Part shown: one piece after another, positions 34,901 through 43,495 of the stretch
Layout of the letters: each line of letters starts with the position of its first letter
Position numbering within the stretch: position 1 is the stretch's first letter
Assembly (NCBI GenBank): GCA_905160935.1
Contig: CAJHZI010000350.1
Location: forward strand, 62,001 to 126,000
Reading direction: 5' to 3'
From: Enchytraeus crypticus
Lineage: Eukaryota; Annelida; Clitellata; Enchytraeida; Enchytraeidae
DNA length: 64,000 nucleotides
Notes under the pieces: model-generated
Told to the model about the DNA's origin: nothing
Database searches by the model: none
Seen by the model: only the letters and a program-made list of their open reading frames with translations
Made by a program: the position numbers and the translations under genes

Positions 34901-36971
34901 GCCGCTAAGCAAAACACCCGAGAAAGCTACAAGCTTCCATAGAGATGATTTTAGTATTGCATGCCTTATTAGCTTCACTAAACGTAGATACCAGGCCTAC
35001 TAGCAACATCAGTTTAAAACTATAAATTTATTGGCATCGTTTAATATCAGGCGTATCTAAAGCTTTCATCAATTTTGACTGCTTGGCTTAATTGAGAGTG
35101 AGTTGTTCCTGTGGCAACGTTTATTTATGAGATTTAAAAGATAATATTTAAAAAAGATAATATTTAAAAGATAATATCAATCAGTGAACAAAAGATCCCC
35201 GAAACGTTTGGCTTACTCTATGCAGTTTACATTACCTGTTTACAGTAGATATCGTTATGAGAAGACACCTTTCATGTTCAGAAATTGTAAAGTTCAATAT
35301 TTGTCAGCACGCAAATTTTTATTCTGTAGCGCCAGGTATGGGTTCTACTCTGTCTATGAAATACGTCTTGACGAGTTTTAACGTTAAGGACTGACTGAAT
35401 TTGTATTGTATTTGAATGATAATTTGGTAAAATAAATGATTTGAAAAAGTTATGTTCTCAAGCGTAGCTAATCTCGCAATAGAACAGTCAATACACCAGA
35501 CGAAGTGATCCAAGCCTTGTGATCGCCATGTCTTATAGGCCTGCCGTTTGAAATAAGTGGACACTCAAATTTTAAATTACTAGCATTTCGACCCTTTATA
35601 TCAGCTGCAGCCTTAATGGATCAAGCTGAATCTTTTTTTATTCAAACTATCTTTATCTTTGAAATTATCTTTGAATCAAACGTTCAAAGATAATTTCAAA
35701 GCTTGCAAGCTGAATGTCCCTGATTCTGTTAATGGGTGGATCGCTAGCTTCTTATCTGACCGTTCTCATACGACCATCTTCGAAGGTCAATTATCCTCTC
35801 CTAAAACAATAAATGCAAGTGTAGTCAAGGCTCTGCCATTGGTCCTCCTGTATTTACAGTTGTTTCCTCTGATCTAAGGACAATGCATTCAGCAAATTCT
35901 TTACTAAAATTTCCTGATGATACACATCTCATAGTACCATCATCACATTTACATCTAACTGAAGTAGAATTAATGAACTTAGAAAGATGGGCTTCAGTAA
36001 ACAATCTACAACTAAACAGAAGTAAATCTAAGGAAATAATCTTTAAGTCACCTAGCTGTAAGCGTCAAACAATTGAATTGCCCTACTTAGCTGGAATAGA
36101 ACGAGTCTCAAATCTCAAATGTTTGGGAGTCACAATTTCGTCTAATTTTTCCTTTTCTTCTCATATATCCAATCCTATATCCTCATGTTCGAGTAATATT
36201 TTTGCTTTATACTCCTTGAGCACAAAAGGTCTATCAAATGAACTCCTGCAAATAGTGTTCCAGGCTTCTACTCTAAGTAAATTACTCTACGCCTCACAAT
36301 TTTGGTGGGGGTTTACTTCTGCTGACGCTAGAAACCGTCTAGAAGCATTTTTAAGACGAGCAAAAAGGGCTGGTTTTTACAACAAAGAGCAAACTTTTGA
36401 GAATCTTTGCATGTCAGCTGACAGTAAGCTATTTAGCTCAGTCTGTAATAATCCTAACCACTTGTTGGCTCCGCTTATGCCCTCACTAAACCAACACTCA
36501 CATCAAACCCGAAGAAACGTTGCAAAAAGAAGTTACGCTATACCATGCGTAGCTCTTTGAATGATTAAAACTTCATAACCCGCTTGATACTAAGTGATGC
36601 TGTAAAACCATAGCTAATTTAATCTTGGTTTAAAATGCATTGTTAGTATTTTGTTTGACTGTGAATCTTCTCTTCTAATGTAGGCTAATCATGTTCGTAT
36701 GAAACCTATCTGCTACCGTTAGATTATTTTGAAATAAAAGCAAGATTTATTATATTTTAATATCAAGCTTAGTGGAGAGCCATCCAATTTAAATGCAATT
36801 TAAACCCATTCCTTCCGTAGTTAGAATTTATCATTAGAATATCGTATAATGACTGTTATGAAACATTATCTTGGACTATTGTTATCATGGTATTATGGAA
36901 CTTTATATTTGCTTTTTGTTCCATGTATGTTTGTACGTTTTCTGCGGTATGTCAGATTTCAAGTAATAAAC

Positions 36972-37040
<69 letters not shown>

Positions 37041-40000
37041 CAGATAGAGACTGGGAGATCAGATAAATCTATTGAGGTCCTGGGTCTCAAGAAGGGAGAA
37101 AATTTTCAGGTCTGTCAGGTCACAGCAAATTATATCACGGTAATTAATTAATTAATATGATTTAGTAATAATAAATGTCAGACTATAAATGTTATGTAAA
37201 GTAAAACTGAAAGTAGGAAAGGCATCAGCATTATCGAAGTTTCATCATTATCATTGTTTCAGCTGAGATGGTTATATCCACTGTAACAGGCTGGATAGCC
37301 AAATGGATGGCAGACTTGCTAGGAATGAGATCATAGGTTCGAATCACTGCTAGACCGTCTCACAGTTCTATTGTGGTGCTGAATCAGAAGTTAAACTTAG
37401 CTGTGCGGTTTTGATGTGAGCAACATTAAGAGTTTATTGTCATTTTCGTTATAACCGATGGCTCGAGTCATGTTATAAGTAATATGTCCTGACTGATCTC
37501 TAAGAAACATTGTTCGCAATTAAAAGATGCTCTTGTGGAACATTTTAAGACTGCTACAGTGGTGCTCCTTTGAAACATAAACTTAAACGTTTCAAATTCG
37601 CATTAAAATGAAGCATTTGCAATTTTTACAAATCAAGACGTACAACAAACATAAACTGAACGAAACCTTAATTAAACAGCCTTTTTAATATAGGAATTAC
37701 GTCTATATATGTATTGTCTTCGCTTACTTTAGGCGCCTATACTCTAGAAATAAAGAAAATGATATCTTATCTGTATTGCTAAAACTTTTTAAACAATCTA
37801 GCCACAATGCTGCTTTCAAATGAAGCCAAAAACTGAATGAAAAGTAGAATGAACAATTTACTGACTTAGGACACGTAGCCAGATAGCTAGCGCCCTTAAT
37901 AACACGTTAACAGATGTGTTCATTTTCTTATGACATCCGTTGAAATCGACCTAAGGTAGACTTTAAGTTAAGGTCCATGACCTTAATGTGCATTATATAA
38001 ATTCATTTACGGCGTAACCAATTAACATCTAACCAACTTTCCGATTCGTACCGACATATTTTGCACTCAACTATATAAGAATAGGATGTTTTTCGAGATT
38101 TGGAGAGTTAATGGAGTGTTTAGTAAAATCAAACAGTTTAAAATCAAACACATGGTTAGACAATGTTGAGAATTTATAGATCTTGGTTAAATAATTTAAG
38201 TAGGTATAAGATTCCGGAAAAATTAATGTATAGACCAGATGTTTATGAGGTTATTAAAAATGTTTTAAGCTTTAATCAGTTTGGTTTTAGAGTTGGACTT
38301 TCAATAACAGATGCAGTACTAAGCTGCACAGATATGCTAAAATGCTTAAGGGAGTGATCAATTTTTAATAATATATTCCTGGACTTTTCGAAGGTATTTG
38401 ATATGTTGATCATAATTTGCCATAAAACAACTTAGGACCTGAGTGGAGTCTCCTAACAATGGTTATGTCAGGTGTTGAGGGTATATACCTGTACATATTA
38501 GCTATATGTAATATAATGAGCCAGTTCCGTCTATCTGAAGTAACGCTGTCGTCGCTCGCTCGCGAAATCCCGTAGTAGTTACTCTAATTAAAGCTCTGTC
38601 ATTTGACGAGTTTAAATTTATGGCGAGTATATTTTAATTTTATCGAGCGACAAATTTATAATTCCCAAATGTAGCTTGGGGCACTCTCTCCCAGATTGAT
38701 TGTAGTGATTGTAGCACTTCCTGCAGTTCTGTCTTGTTTTTAGGCTTCGGCTGGTGTTAATGATAGAGATGCAGCATGGTTCCTGAGAAATAGTAAGCCA
38801 TAGGATTTAGATCCGGTGAGTTTGGAGGCCATTCATTATTCTTGATAAAATCCGGGTTTCTCTCGCTGATCCATTCCTGTGCATGACGAGATGCATGAGC
38901 CGGAGCATCATTCTCTTTTTTTCTGTTGAAAGATGAAACCCATTTGGTAGAAGAGCACAGCAATCATTAAACAGTTCCGGAAGCAAAGTATTGACGTAAT
39001 ACTGAGAGTTCACCTTTACCTTCTCGTCAATGAAGTGCAATCTATCCTTACCGTTGTAGCAAACGCCATTTTTAGGTAAAAATAGGGGGTTGCTCTGCTG
39101 AAACTTGTATAACTGGCCAATCTTTAGATTGAAATGGATGAAAATTGGCCACCCCATCAAAAATTAGTCCCTTATTAATTGGTAAAAGTTTGATTTGAAA
39201 ATATTAATAATAGCCAGAGATATTCAAACTTTTTGCAGGTGTAATCACTTGTTTTACTCACCCTGTATACTTTCCATAATACATAGTTCTTCAGCTATGG
39301 AATACTAAATAATATTCTGTATATACTGTAAAGTAATATTTCTCTTACTAATCGTTTAGTGCAGAATCTATCCCGTTTCATGGATTCTTTTATTAGATTA
39401 TGCGAAAATTATTTAATTAATAGACTGTGAGCTCTTGTTATTTGTTAACAATTTCAATTATATACTGAACGATCGAACGAACGATCGATGTTGTTTCTCC
39501 TAATAAATACTGTAAATAATGCTGCTGTGTTCAGCTAGATAAGGTACTGCAGATGGCCACAAATAGGCCTACGAGTAATATTTACTTTTGTATTGCTTAT
39601 TGGTTGCATATTTTTATCATTATTTGCCTGAATGTTTCTATTTGATGTAAAAGCTAAAAAAGCTCATGTTAACGTCAATTTCTTCACTCGAAAGCGATGT
39701 CTGCGACGAGCAAGCCCAGGATTTGAACCCCGCATATACTGATCCGCGGTCGAGTACCTTACCGACACTGGCTGGAGCCTGTGGCGACGTTTGTAGTATC
39801 CATACAGATGTGCTGAAATCAAATAGAATAAAGCATCTCTCAGTTCTCTCTCTCTCTCTCTTTCTCTCCCTCTCTCTCGCTCAAACCATTAGCACTGAAT
39901 TTAATGTTTGATTTGAAGGACCAGGAAGACGAACCTCACATTGCCGGACAGATAAAATTAGGACTGTGTACTCCAGGCGACAGTTGCTCGAGTGCCGAAG

Positions 40001-40785
40001 GTCATCCGGATAATATTGTAGTGGATGAGACAGAAAGAAGTAAAACAGAAGAAAAACTAAGCGAAACTATTCCGGAACACAGTCAGTTATAGGCCTAACC
40101 ATAGGCCTATTAGATAAGTTAATTCCATAAAATTAATTCCATAAAATTAATTCCATAAAGCTATTGTCACATAACGATAGTGTTTGGGGCGAGTCAGAAA
40201 ATTGTCAGTGTATTGCCTCCGACAAATAAAAAAGTAAACACGCAATATAGTGAAATGATAATCTACATGTATGCTGATATCTATCACATTTTAATACCAC
40301 ATGTTTAAACAGTTAGGCAATTTAGTCCATTGTTCGTGTAACCAGTCCAGTGAATGTCCGAGATTTTACTCTCAGGTTAGCGCGAGTGGGAATCGAACTC
40401 ACGAGGGTTTATTTCATCTCAGGATCTGTCATTTAAAACTTCATGCAGTTACCCCTAAGCTATTGAAACATCAAAAATAAAGCACTATGATCAAGCGATC
40501 AAACATTAATTGTGGAAACCATTATAAGGCTATAAGCTAATCTAATATATTTATTACGTTAATAAATTGTACTAATATATTAAATGAGAAAAGAGTTAGG
40601 CAATATCTTAGAGATGTATTTCAATGCTAAACACTTTTTTCTATTAAATAAATAGCTGTAGAAATAGAAGTCATAAGTAAAAACTTATTTAATCAAGAAG
40701 TTAACTAAACATAGGCCTACGCAGAAGCATTAATCAGAGACTGATTAATGCTTTGAATGGATTCCCAGATGAGGTTTTCGAGGCA

Positions 40786-40840
<55 letters not shown>

Positions 40841-41335
40841 GCGGGATAAAGAGAATAGCTATGGATAAATATAGATGAATATAGGTGAATATCATTTAAC
40901 TATGGAACTACAGTTATGCGATGAGGTTACGGGGAATAGCACTATCGAGGAAGACATAAATGTCACTTGCTTTGGACTGATACTGACTGGTTATAGATTT
41001 CATATTGTTCCTAGAATCAATAACACGTCACACTCTTTGCCCACTATGCTACCTCGACTAATCTTTATTATCATTGTACTATTACAGATTACACGCGTAT
41101 TGTTACATTAGTTACTGTAGTTATTAGTTACTGTAGTTCCTATACAAGTCTTAAGCAATTACACTTCGTTACTCGTTAACTTAAGCAACCATCATTTAAC
41201 TAGAGCCTTATCTTATCTCCCCATTGCTCTTCCTCACACTCCAACAACATCATTCTGCTGCTTCCAGTGTCCCTACACACTGGCCAGCCCAACACTGTCA
41301 CCAAGCAAAGTCCATCCACTTCCGCCCCGCACTGA
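25818..41335 (+). CDS. Two-pore-domain potassium channel (K2P/KCNK family)
   Basis: Exons 25818-25986, 28126-28284, 29865-30037, 33013-33169, 33765-33934 and 37044-37109 join in phase. A tail exon starts at 39919. It either stops at 40092 (355 residues in all) or splices at 40081 to 41268-41335 (374 residues). K2P channels are dimeric leak K+ channels in the plasma membrane that set resting potential. Seen here: M1 at residues 4-27, an extracellular cap helix region with three N-glycosylation sequons, pore 1 with TTIGYGN (107-113), M2 with YALLGIPL, M3 (about 170-193), pore 2 with TTIGFGD (210-216), and M4 with GLAWLAGLIS. A hydrophilic tail follows. The GYG plus GFG filters and the split glycine codons are typical. 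I do not assign a subfamily, although M2 is somewhat TREK-like. Introns carry CR1-like, RTE-like, mariner and SINE insertions. Confidence 0.92.
25987..28125. other. K2P intron 1 with two tandem arrays
   Basis: Positions 26030-26250 hold an irregular tandem array built on 'ttattattagtaaacatgta', with three to four copies of a roughly 60-bp unit. Positions 26700-26830 hold about ten copies of a 12-bp unit 'ctaatctactgg'. Nothing else was recognised. Confidence 0.7.
28126..28284 (+). CDS. K2P exon 2: cap and pore helix 1
   Basis: Acceptor tgacgtag, donor G|gtaaga, phase 1 at both ends, 159 nt. It encodes ENGSYGNLTVNDLSSLF, then DNWNYAGSVFFAMTVVTTI and the first nucleotide of the filter Gly. W-N-Y/F and V-V-T-T-I-G are hallmark K2P residues. 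Confidence 0.95.
28285..29864. other. K2P intron 2; 35-bp palindrome at 29116-29187
   Basis: The only feature recognised is a perfect palindrome: arms 29116-29150 and 29153-29187, spacer 'tt'. Positions 29600-29640 contain CATCATC runs. Confidence 0.75.
29865..30037 (+). CDS. K2P exon 3: filter 1 and M2
   Basis: Acceptor ttattcag. It completes the Gly codon and continues YGNIYPTNSGSRVFCC, YALLGIPLTMVMLVAVGEKL and a basic stretch with RRCTKRRPRVGK. The donor is AAG|gtatgc at 30037 (phase 0), which fits the next exon. An alternative G|gtaagg at 30032 would shift the frame. Confidence 0.95.
30038..30199. repeat. Local duplication in K2P intron 3
   Basis: 'aacacgacgatttaaagctg' with 'aggataaacagaagtagact' recurs about 95 bp later with small changes (30062 and 30157). 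Confidence 0.7.
30400..31480 (+). mobile_element. RTE-like LINE, heavily degraded, split by SINE-B
   Basis: Positions 30440-30660 keep traces of the region after the RT core (agcgaagatggattacagaa, ataagtggtaaaagaatcta). Positions 31045-31480 keep the thumb and tail (gaacaaatccatgaagataa, tagtgtggaccgtggtcttg, acggttgcgaaatatggaag). The SINE-B copy sits between them. Confidence 0.6.
30695..30952 (-). repeat. SINE-B copy, full type
   Basis: On the minus strand the head is a tRNA-like sequence with B box GGTTCGAATCC (plus 30856-30866). The body contains 'gagagtaaaatctcggacat', 'tggactggttatacgg' and 'agtgatagatatcaac', ending 'cactataatgcgtgtttac'. The same body occurs at 40225-40475 and 47960-48115. 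Confidence 0.8.
31767..32713 (+). mobile_element. M1: Tc1/mariner-type transposon with long TIRs, internally deleted
   Basis: The ends read CAGGGTGAGTAAA...ATTACACC and its complement after a TA target. Inverted similarity continues for about 190 bp (31767-31962 against 32527-32713). The interior encodes the transposase C-terminal half: CYNGKGRLHFIDEKVKV, FIFQQDDALANLSRHAQQWI and NEWPPNSLDLNPLDYYVWG. The second and third catalytic Asp are present (QQD and NPLD). I count 37 residues between them, which points to a DD37D-like group. A frameshift after about residue 130 and loss of the N-terminal DNA-binding half make it non-autonomous. A second truncated copy is at 38665-39265. Confidence 0.87.
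32786..32910 (+). repeat. SINE-C copy (tRNA-derived)
   Basis: 'aggatggccgagtggatagc' is a strong A-box-like, class II tRNA-like start. The tail 'gacagttctcttgtggtac' and 'agacgttgaacttcagc' is shared with 37275-37420. The B-box part is weak. Confidence 0.6.
33013..33169 (+). CDS. K2P exon 4: M3 and pore 2
   Basis: Acceptor ttttatag, donor G|gtaatg, phase 0 in and 1 out. It encodes IGRSLYILLLGFGLFVLIP, then QQWGYGTAVYYSIISLTTI and GFGDYVAG. TTIGFGD is the second K2P selectivity filter. Confidence 0.96.
33170..33764. other. K2P intron 4; nothing recognised
   Basis: Single-copy looking AT-rich sequence. Confidence 0.4.
33765..33934 (+). CDS. K2P exon 5: M4 and start of cytoplasmic tail
   Basis: Acceptor tgtctag, donor AAG|gtaaac, phase 1 in and 0 out. 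It encodes FTCTGSYCGLYRISVGIWIY, then GLAWLAGLISSVQDAF and KVDASPIKDKIKEK. The GLAWLAGLI segment is the M4 signature. Confidence 0.95.
34080..34265. repeat. (AGT)n/(AGC)n trinucleotide array
   Basis: Imperfect TAGTAGCAGTAGTAAT repeats in K2P intron 5. Confidence 0.85.
34665..34835 (+). repeat. Module D copy
   Basis: 'cttcgtgttgtattcgggat', 'gtcgtaagaagcgactaagc', 'aactgaggaagaaaacagg', 'aaatcacctcagaagccata', 'cttttcccaagctt' and 'aggcatagcctttcg' follow the order seen at 45722-46000. Confidence 0.7.
34836..35650. other. K2P intron 5 spacer; nothing recognised
   Basis: No feature recognised. A short repeated 'ataatatttaaaagataata' lies at 35140-35175. Confidence 0.4.
35657..35701. repeat. 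19-bp palindrome at LINE 5' truncation point
   Basis: Arms 35657-35675 and 35683-35701 are exact inverted complements with a 7-nt spacer. The right arm is LINE coding (TFKDNFKA), so the left arm is an inverted copy of the truncated LINE 5' end. Confidence 0.9.
35657..36560 (+). mobile_element. CR1/L2-like LINE, 5'-truncated RT and C-terminal domain
   Basis: Two frames read KLNVPDSVNGWIASFLSDRS (about 35706), then after a frameshift SANSLLKFPDDTHLIVPSSH, LERWASVNNLQLNRSKSKEI, SNLKCLGVTISSNFSFSSHI, LLYASQFWWGFTSADARNRL and RAKRAGFYNKEQTFENLC. This is the RT palm/thumb and C-terminal region of Jockey-superfamily (CR1/L2-like) LINEs. The catalytic F/Y-A-D-D is changed to FPDD, so it is inactive. 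The 36561-36790 tail is probably its 3' UTR. Inserted in K2P intron 5, same orientation as the gene. Confidence 0.87.
36976..37036. repeat. (TA)n microsatellite abutting K2P exon 6 acceptor
   Basis: About 30 TA units end 7 bp before the splice junction. The intron end reads TATATATTAACAG. Confidence 0.95.
37044..37109 (+). CDS. K2P exon 6: cytoplasmic tail
   Basis: Acceptor ttaacag, donor CAG|gtctgt, phase 0 at both ends, 22 codons: IETGRSDKSIEVLGL, KKGENFQ. It is hydrophilic, as expected after M4. The call rests on phase, splice sites and position. The upstream intron end is a TA repeat rather than a pyrimidine tract. Confidence 0.65.
37275..37425 (+). repeat. SINE-C copy (tRNA-derived)
   Basis: 'ggctggatagccaaatggat' resembles an A box, 'ataggttcgaatcactg' a B box, and the tail 'cacagttctattgtggtgct' is shared with 32850-32905. 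Confidence 0.65.
37426..38162. other. K2P intron 6 spacer; nothing recognised
   Basis: No feature could be supported. Confidence 0.4.
38163..38425 (+). mobile_element. LINE reverse-transcriptase fragment
   Basis: It reads RYKIPEKLMYRPDVYEVIKN, NQFGFRVGLSITDAVLSCTD and, after a stop, FLDFSKVFDML. NQFGFR-x-G and FLDFSKAFD are RT finger/palm motifs 2 and 3. Only about 80 codons remain. Confidence 0.75.
38665..39265 (-). mobile_element. M2: second copy of the M1 mariner-type element, truncated
   Basis: The right end (39241-39265) is the M1 terminal repeat beside a TA. On the minus strand the long terminal repeat is followed by CYNGKDRLHFIDEKVKV, SQYYVNTLLPELF and NEWPPNSPDLNPMAYY. The catalytic Asp of NPLD is replaced by Ala (NPMA), and a frameshift lies near QQD. 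The copy stops at about 38665, within the transposase, so the other terminal repeat is missing. Confidence 0.85.
39266..39651. other. K2P intron 6 spacer; nothing recognised
   Basis: AT-rich. It contains one TAGGCCTA octamer near 39566. Confidence 0.4.
39652..39782 (-). repeat. SINE-A copy
   Basis: On the minus strand: 'ccagtgtcggtaaggtactc', 'gaccgcggatcagtatatgc', B box GGTTCAAATCC, and the tail. In K2P intron 6. Confidence 0.85.
39919..40092 (+). CDS. K2P tail exon (candidate last or penultimate exon)
   Basis: Acceptor gatttgaag at 39918, phase 0, matching exon 6. It encodes DQEDEPHIAGQIKLGLC, then ERSKTEEKLSETIPEHSQL and a TAG stop at 40090-40092. It is acidic and Ser/Thr-rich, as in channel tails. 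A good donor A|gtcagt lies at 40081, just before the stop, so it may instead splice on. There is no family motif, so the assignment is by phase and coding look. Confidence 0.5.
   Translation, partial: DQEDEPHIAGQIKLGLCTPGDSCSSAEGHPDNIVVDETERSKTEEKLSETIPEHSQL
40225..40478 (-). repeat. SINE-B copy
   Basis: Same layout as 30695-30952. The tRNA-like head has 'gttcgattcccactcgc' on the minus strand, and the body includes 'gagagtaaaatctcggacat' and 'agtgatagatatcagc'. An AATAAA at 40225-40230, at its edge, could serve as a poly(A) signal if the channel ends at 40092. Confidence 0.78.
40725..40753. repeat. 13-bp palindrome, 3-nt spacer
   Basis: Arms 40725-40737 and 40741-40753 are exact complements. 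The right arm leads into LINALNGFPDEVFEAV on the plus strand, possibly a LINE ORF tail. Confidence 0.6.
40788..40838. repeat. (TA)n microsatellite
   Basis: About 50 bp of TA. Confidence 0.95.
41268..41335 (+). CDS. Possible alternative last exon of K2P gene
   Basis: A good pyrimidine tract ends in gcttccag at 41267. Joined from donor 40081 (phase 1), the exon reads MSLHTGQPNTVTKQSPSTS, APH, stop at 41333-41335. It is Ser/Thr/Pro-rich like a channel tail. The other frame is also open for 38 codons (SPTLSPSKVHPLPPR), so the reading frame is uncertain. Confidence 0.35.
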
Positions 41336-41834
41336 TCGCACATCCTCCTCAGAGCATCATGGACTGGGTTTATATACACCATAGGAGAGGTACACAGACA
41401 CACACAGAGACATACACAGAAACACTCTGTAAGTAGGCCTATACTAAGTACTGTGACTAAAGCTCATTTGTTGAGAAGACTTTGGATACACCAGACGTCT
41501 CTCTAGACTTTGGATTACTTAGGCATTCACTTTTGATATACCCCAGGATTACACAATAATATGGGTTACATTATATAATCATGCGTGCTGATACAGTACA
41601 CCATTATACGGGTAAGTTTTGTACATCTTATCAATCAATAGACCTATATCACAATATACTGTATATATAAATCAATTTTAAAATCCATATAGGCCTAATT
41701 GCAAGAAGTTCAAGCAATATTGGCCAGAGAGCGAAAATTTGTTAATCTTAGAGATTTTATTATTTACAATTGTACACTGTATAGAATTTAAATAATTTGT
41801 TGGGTTAATTGCTTATATTGGTATATAATTATAC
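41336..41834. other. Convergent intergenic region; nothing recognised
   Basis: It lies between the 3' ends of the channel and the RNF213-type gene. It contains two TAGGCCTA octamers. Confidence 0.4.
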
Positions 41835-42032
41835 ATGTATATCGCGATGTTGGTAAGATATTCGACCGCGGGTATGGCTTCTGCTTATTATTCCGGAGCT
41901 TTGTCGTATTCCTATGACCCTTAGACATTTTCTTAAAGCTGGTAAAGTTAAGGTTAACGTCAGTTTCCTTACTCGAAAGCGATACCAGTGACGGGCGAGC
42001 CCAGGATTTGAACCCCGCACATACTGATGATA
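41835..42032. repeat. Two SINE-A pieces in opposite orientation
   Basis: Positions 41840-41880 are a plus-strand piece of the tRNA-like head (gatgttggtaagatattcga, ccgcgggta). Positions 41935-42030 are a minus-strand B box and tail. This suggests inversion within one copy, or two fragments joined. Confidence 0.75.
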
Positions 42033-42284
42033 ATGACAGAATGAGGTTTTTGGGGTAGGTACTAGGCCTACACCATAAGATTCTAATGCCCGCCAAGCTG
42101 TTCAAGATCATTCATATGTTTCTGATATTTAAAATTAACCTTTCACTAACTCAACTAGAATGAGTTTCACTTATAGTAATTGCAAGACTGGCCATTTTAG
42201 GTAAAACTGCGAGAAAAAACATTTGAGATCCGGATACAAGACAGCTAAAGCCGGTCACGTGATTATTCTGCTCTTATAGACCCT

Positions 42285-42535
42285 ATTCAATTTTGTACTT
42301 ATTTTGTACGTTGGCATGCAAAAGAATAGATTAATCGTAAAACGCACGTGTCGTAAAAGGCGACAAGCTGAAACTGAGGAGGCTTATTTTTCCAAAATTA
42401 TTTACCTAGGAGGCATATTTCCAAGCTTAATATCTAGATTATATAATAGAGTAAAGGCCCAGCCTTTGCGGCATGAAGTTGTAAATCAAGTAAGTGCTCT
42501 TAAGGAGCGAGATAGTATGAATATGTACTCTTAAT
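42285..42535 (+). repeat. Module D copy with RTE-type 3' extension
   Basis: 'tgtcgtaaaaggcgacaagc', 'tgaaactgaggaggc' and 'cccagcctttgcggcatga', then 'gctcttaaggagcgag' and 'atgaatatgtactc', in the same order as 45780-46060. Confidence 0.65.
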
Positions 42536-42774
42536 ATGGAATTTGACAAAACGCAAGAGAAAGATTATAATTTTTTATTAACAACTTTGCAATTCTGTCA
42601 AACATCTAAAGAACTACCAAAGAAACGAATGGTTAAATAAAAAGTAAAAACAAATTAATGAATGTAAATTACTAATTAGCATAATAATTAAACATACTAA
42701 TGTAAAATAATAATTAAAAATATATAAGAAGTTTAAAATGCAAAATATTACAGCATGGATTATAAATTTAAACT

Positions 42775-42775
<1 letters not shown>

Positions 42776-42822
<47 letters not shown>
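42776..42822. repeat. (TA)n microsatellite
   Basis: About 46 bp of TA. Confidence 0.95.
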
Positions 42823-42826
<4 letters not shown>

Positions 42827-43082
42827 ATATAGAAGTCTGATTAGATAACTAAATCCAATAATGACAATAACTAATTTAAATTAAGGAGTTCAGTTTTTGA
42901 GGTTACAAAAGCGCTGGCCGCAGTATAGTTGAATAAGTTTATAATGAATTTCCACGCAGGCAGATAACCATCGAGAATAAACACGTATCTTACTGCCAGT
43001 AAAACACGATCGACAAAGGCTTTGTAAATACATGATCATAGCCATAATATAATGTAACAAATATTAAAAATTAGGTCCACAC

Positions 43083-43088
43083 TTTATT
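43083..43088 (-). promoter_or_regulatory. Candidate poly(A) signal for RNF213-type gene
   Basis: AATAAA on the minus strand about 250 bp after the stop codon at 43341. No transcript evidence is available, and AT-rich DNA yields such hexamers by chance. Confidence 0.3.
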
Positions 43089-43340
43089 GAATTGAATATG
43101 AAAATTAACTAAAAAATCATACTCATTTAATTACAACTGAGAAAATCAGATTTTTAAAACTAAAAGATAGTAAATGAGAAGTTCTTAGGTCATTAATCAC
43201 TTATTAATGACGTAAACATTGAATTAAAGTTTACAAAAATATCCATAAACAAAAATTCTAAAACTCTGTACTAATAACATAATGGTTGTGATAAGAAACG
43301 AATCGTCATTTAATGTAAGGCGTCGCTTTGTGCAAGAAAC

Positions 43341-43495
43341 CTAATCAGAACTTTTACGGCGCCTGGGATTGACGGCAATCTTCCACGTGTCGATACAATG
43401 CTTCACTAAGATTTCTGATGGAAAGCGTTCGTCCTGCAGGATAGGAATAGCGTCTACGTCCAAGTCCCTTTCCTCCATATAAATCCATAGCGCAT
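43341..43495 (-). CDS. RNF213: RNF213-type last exon with stop codon
   Basis: It encodes [15 protein letters not shown], then [20 protein letters not shown] and a basic end RRRKSSD, TAG. The FPxEIL and C-x-x-x-W motifs are the family's C terminus. The acceptor could be 43496 or 43498. The first fits a phase-1 donor at 46191 but leaves this region about 15 residues shorter than I expect, so a small exon between 43.5 and 46.2 kb may be missed. Confidence 0.85.

Noticed and set aside
41200-41403. Minus-strand ORF with MCDQCGAEVDGLC as a zinc-finger exon of the RNF213-type gene
   Set aside because: It lies beyond that gene's stop codon, lacks splice sites that fit, and does not show the family's finger spacing.
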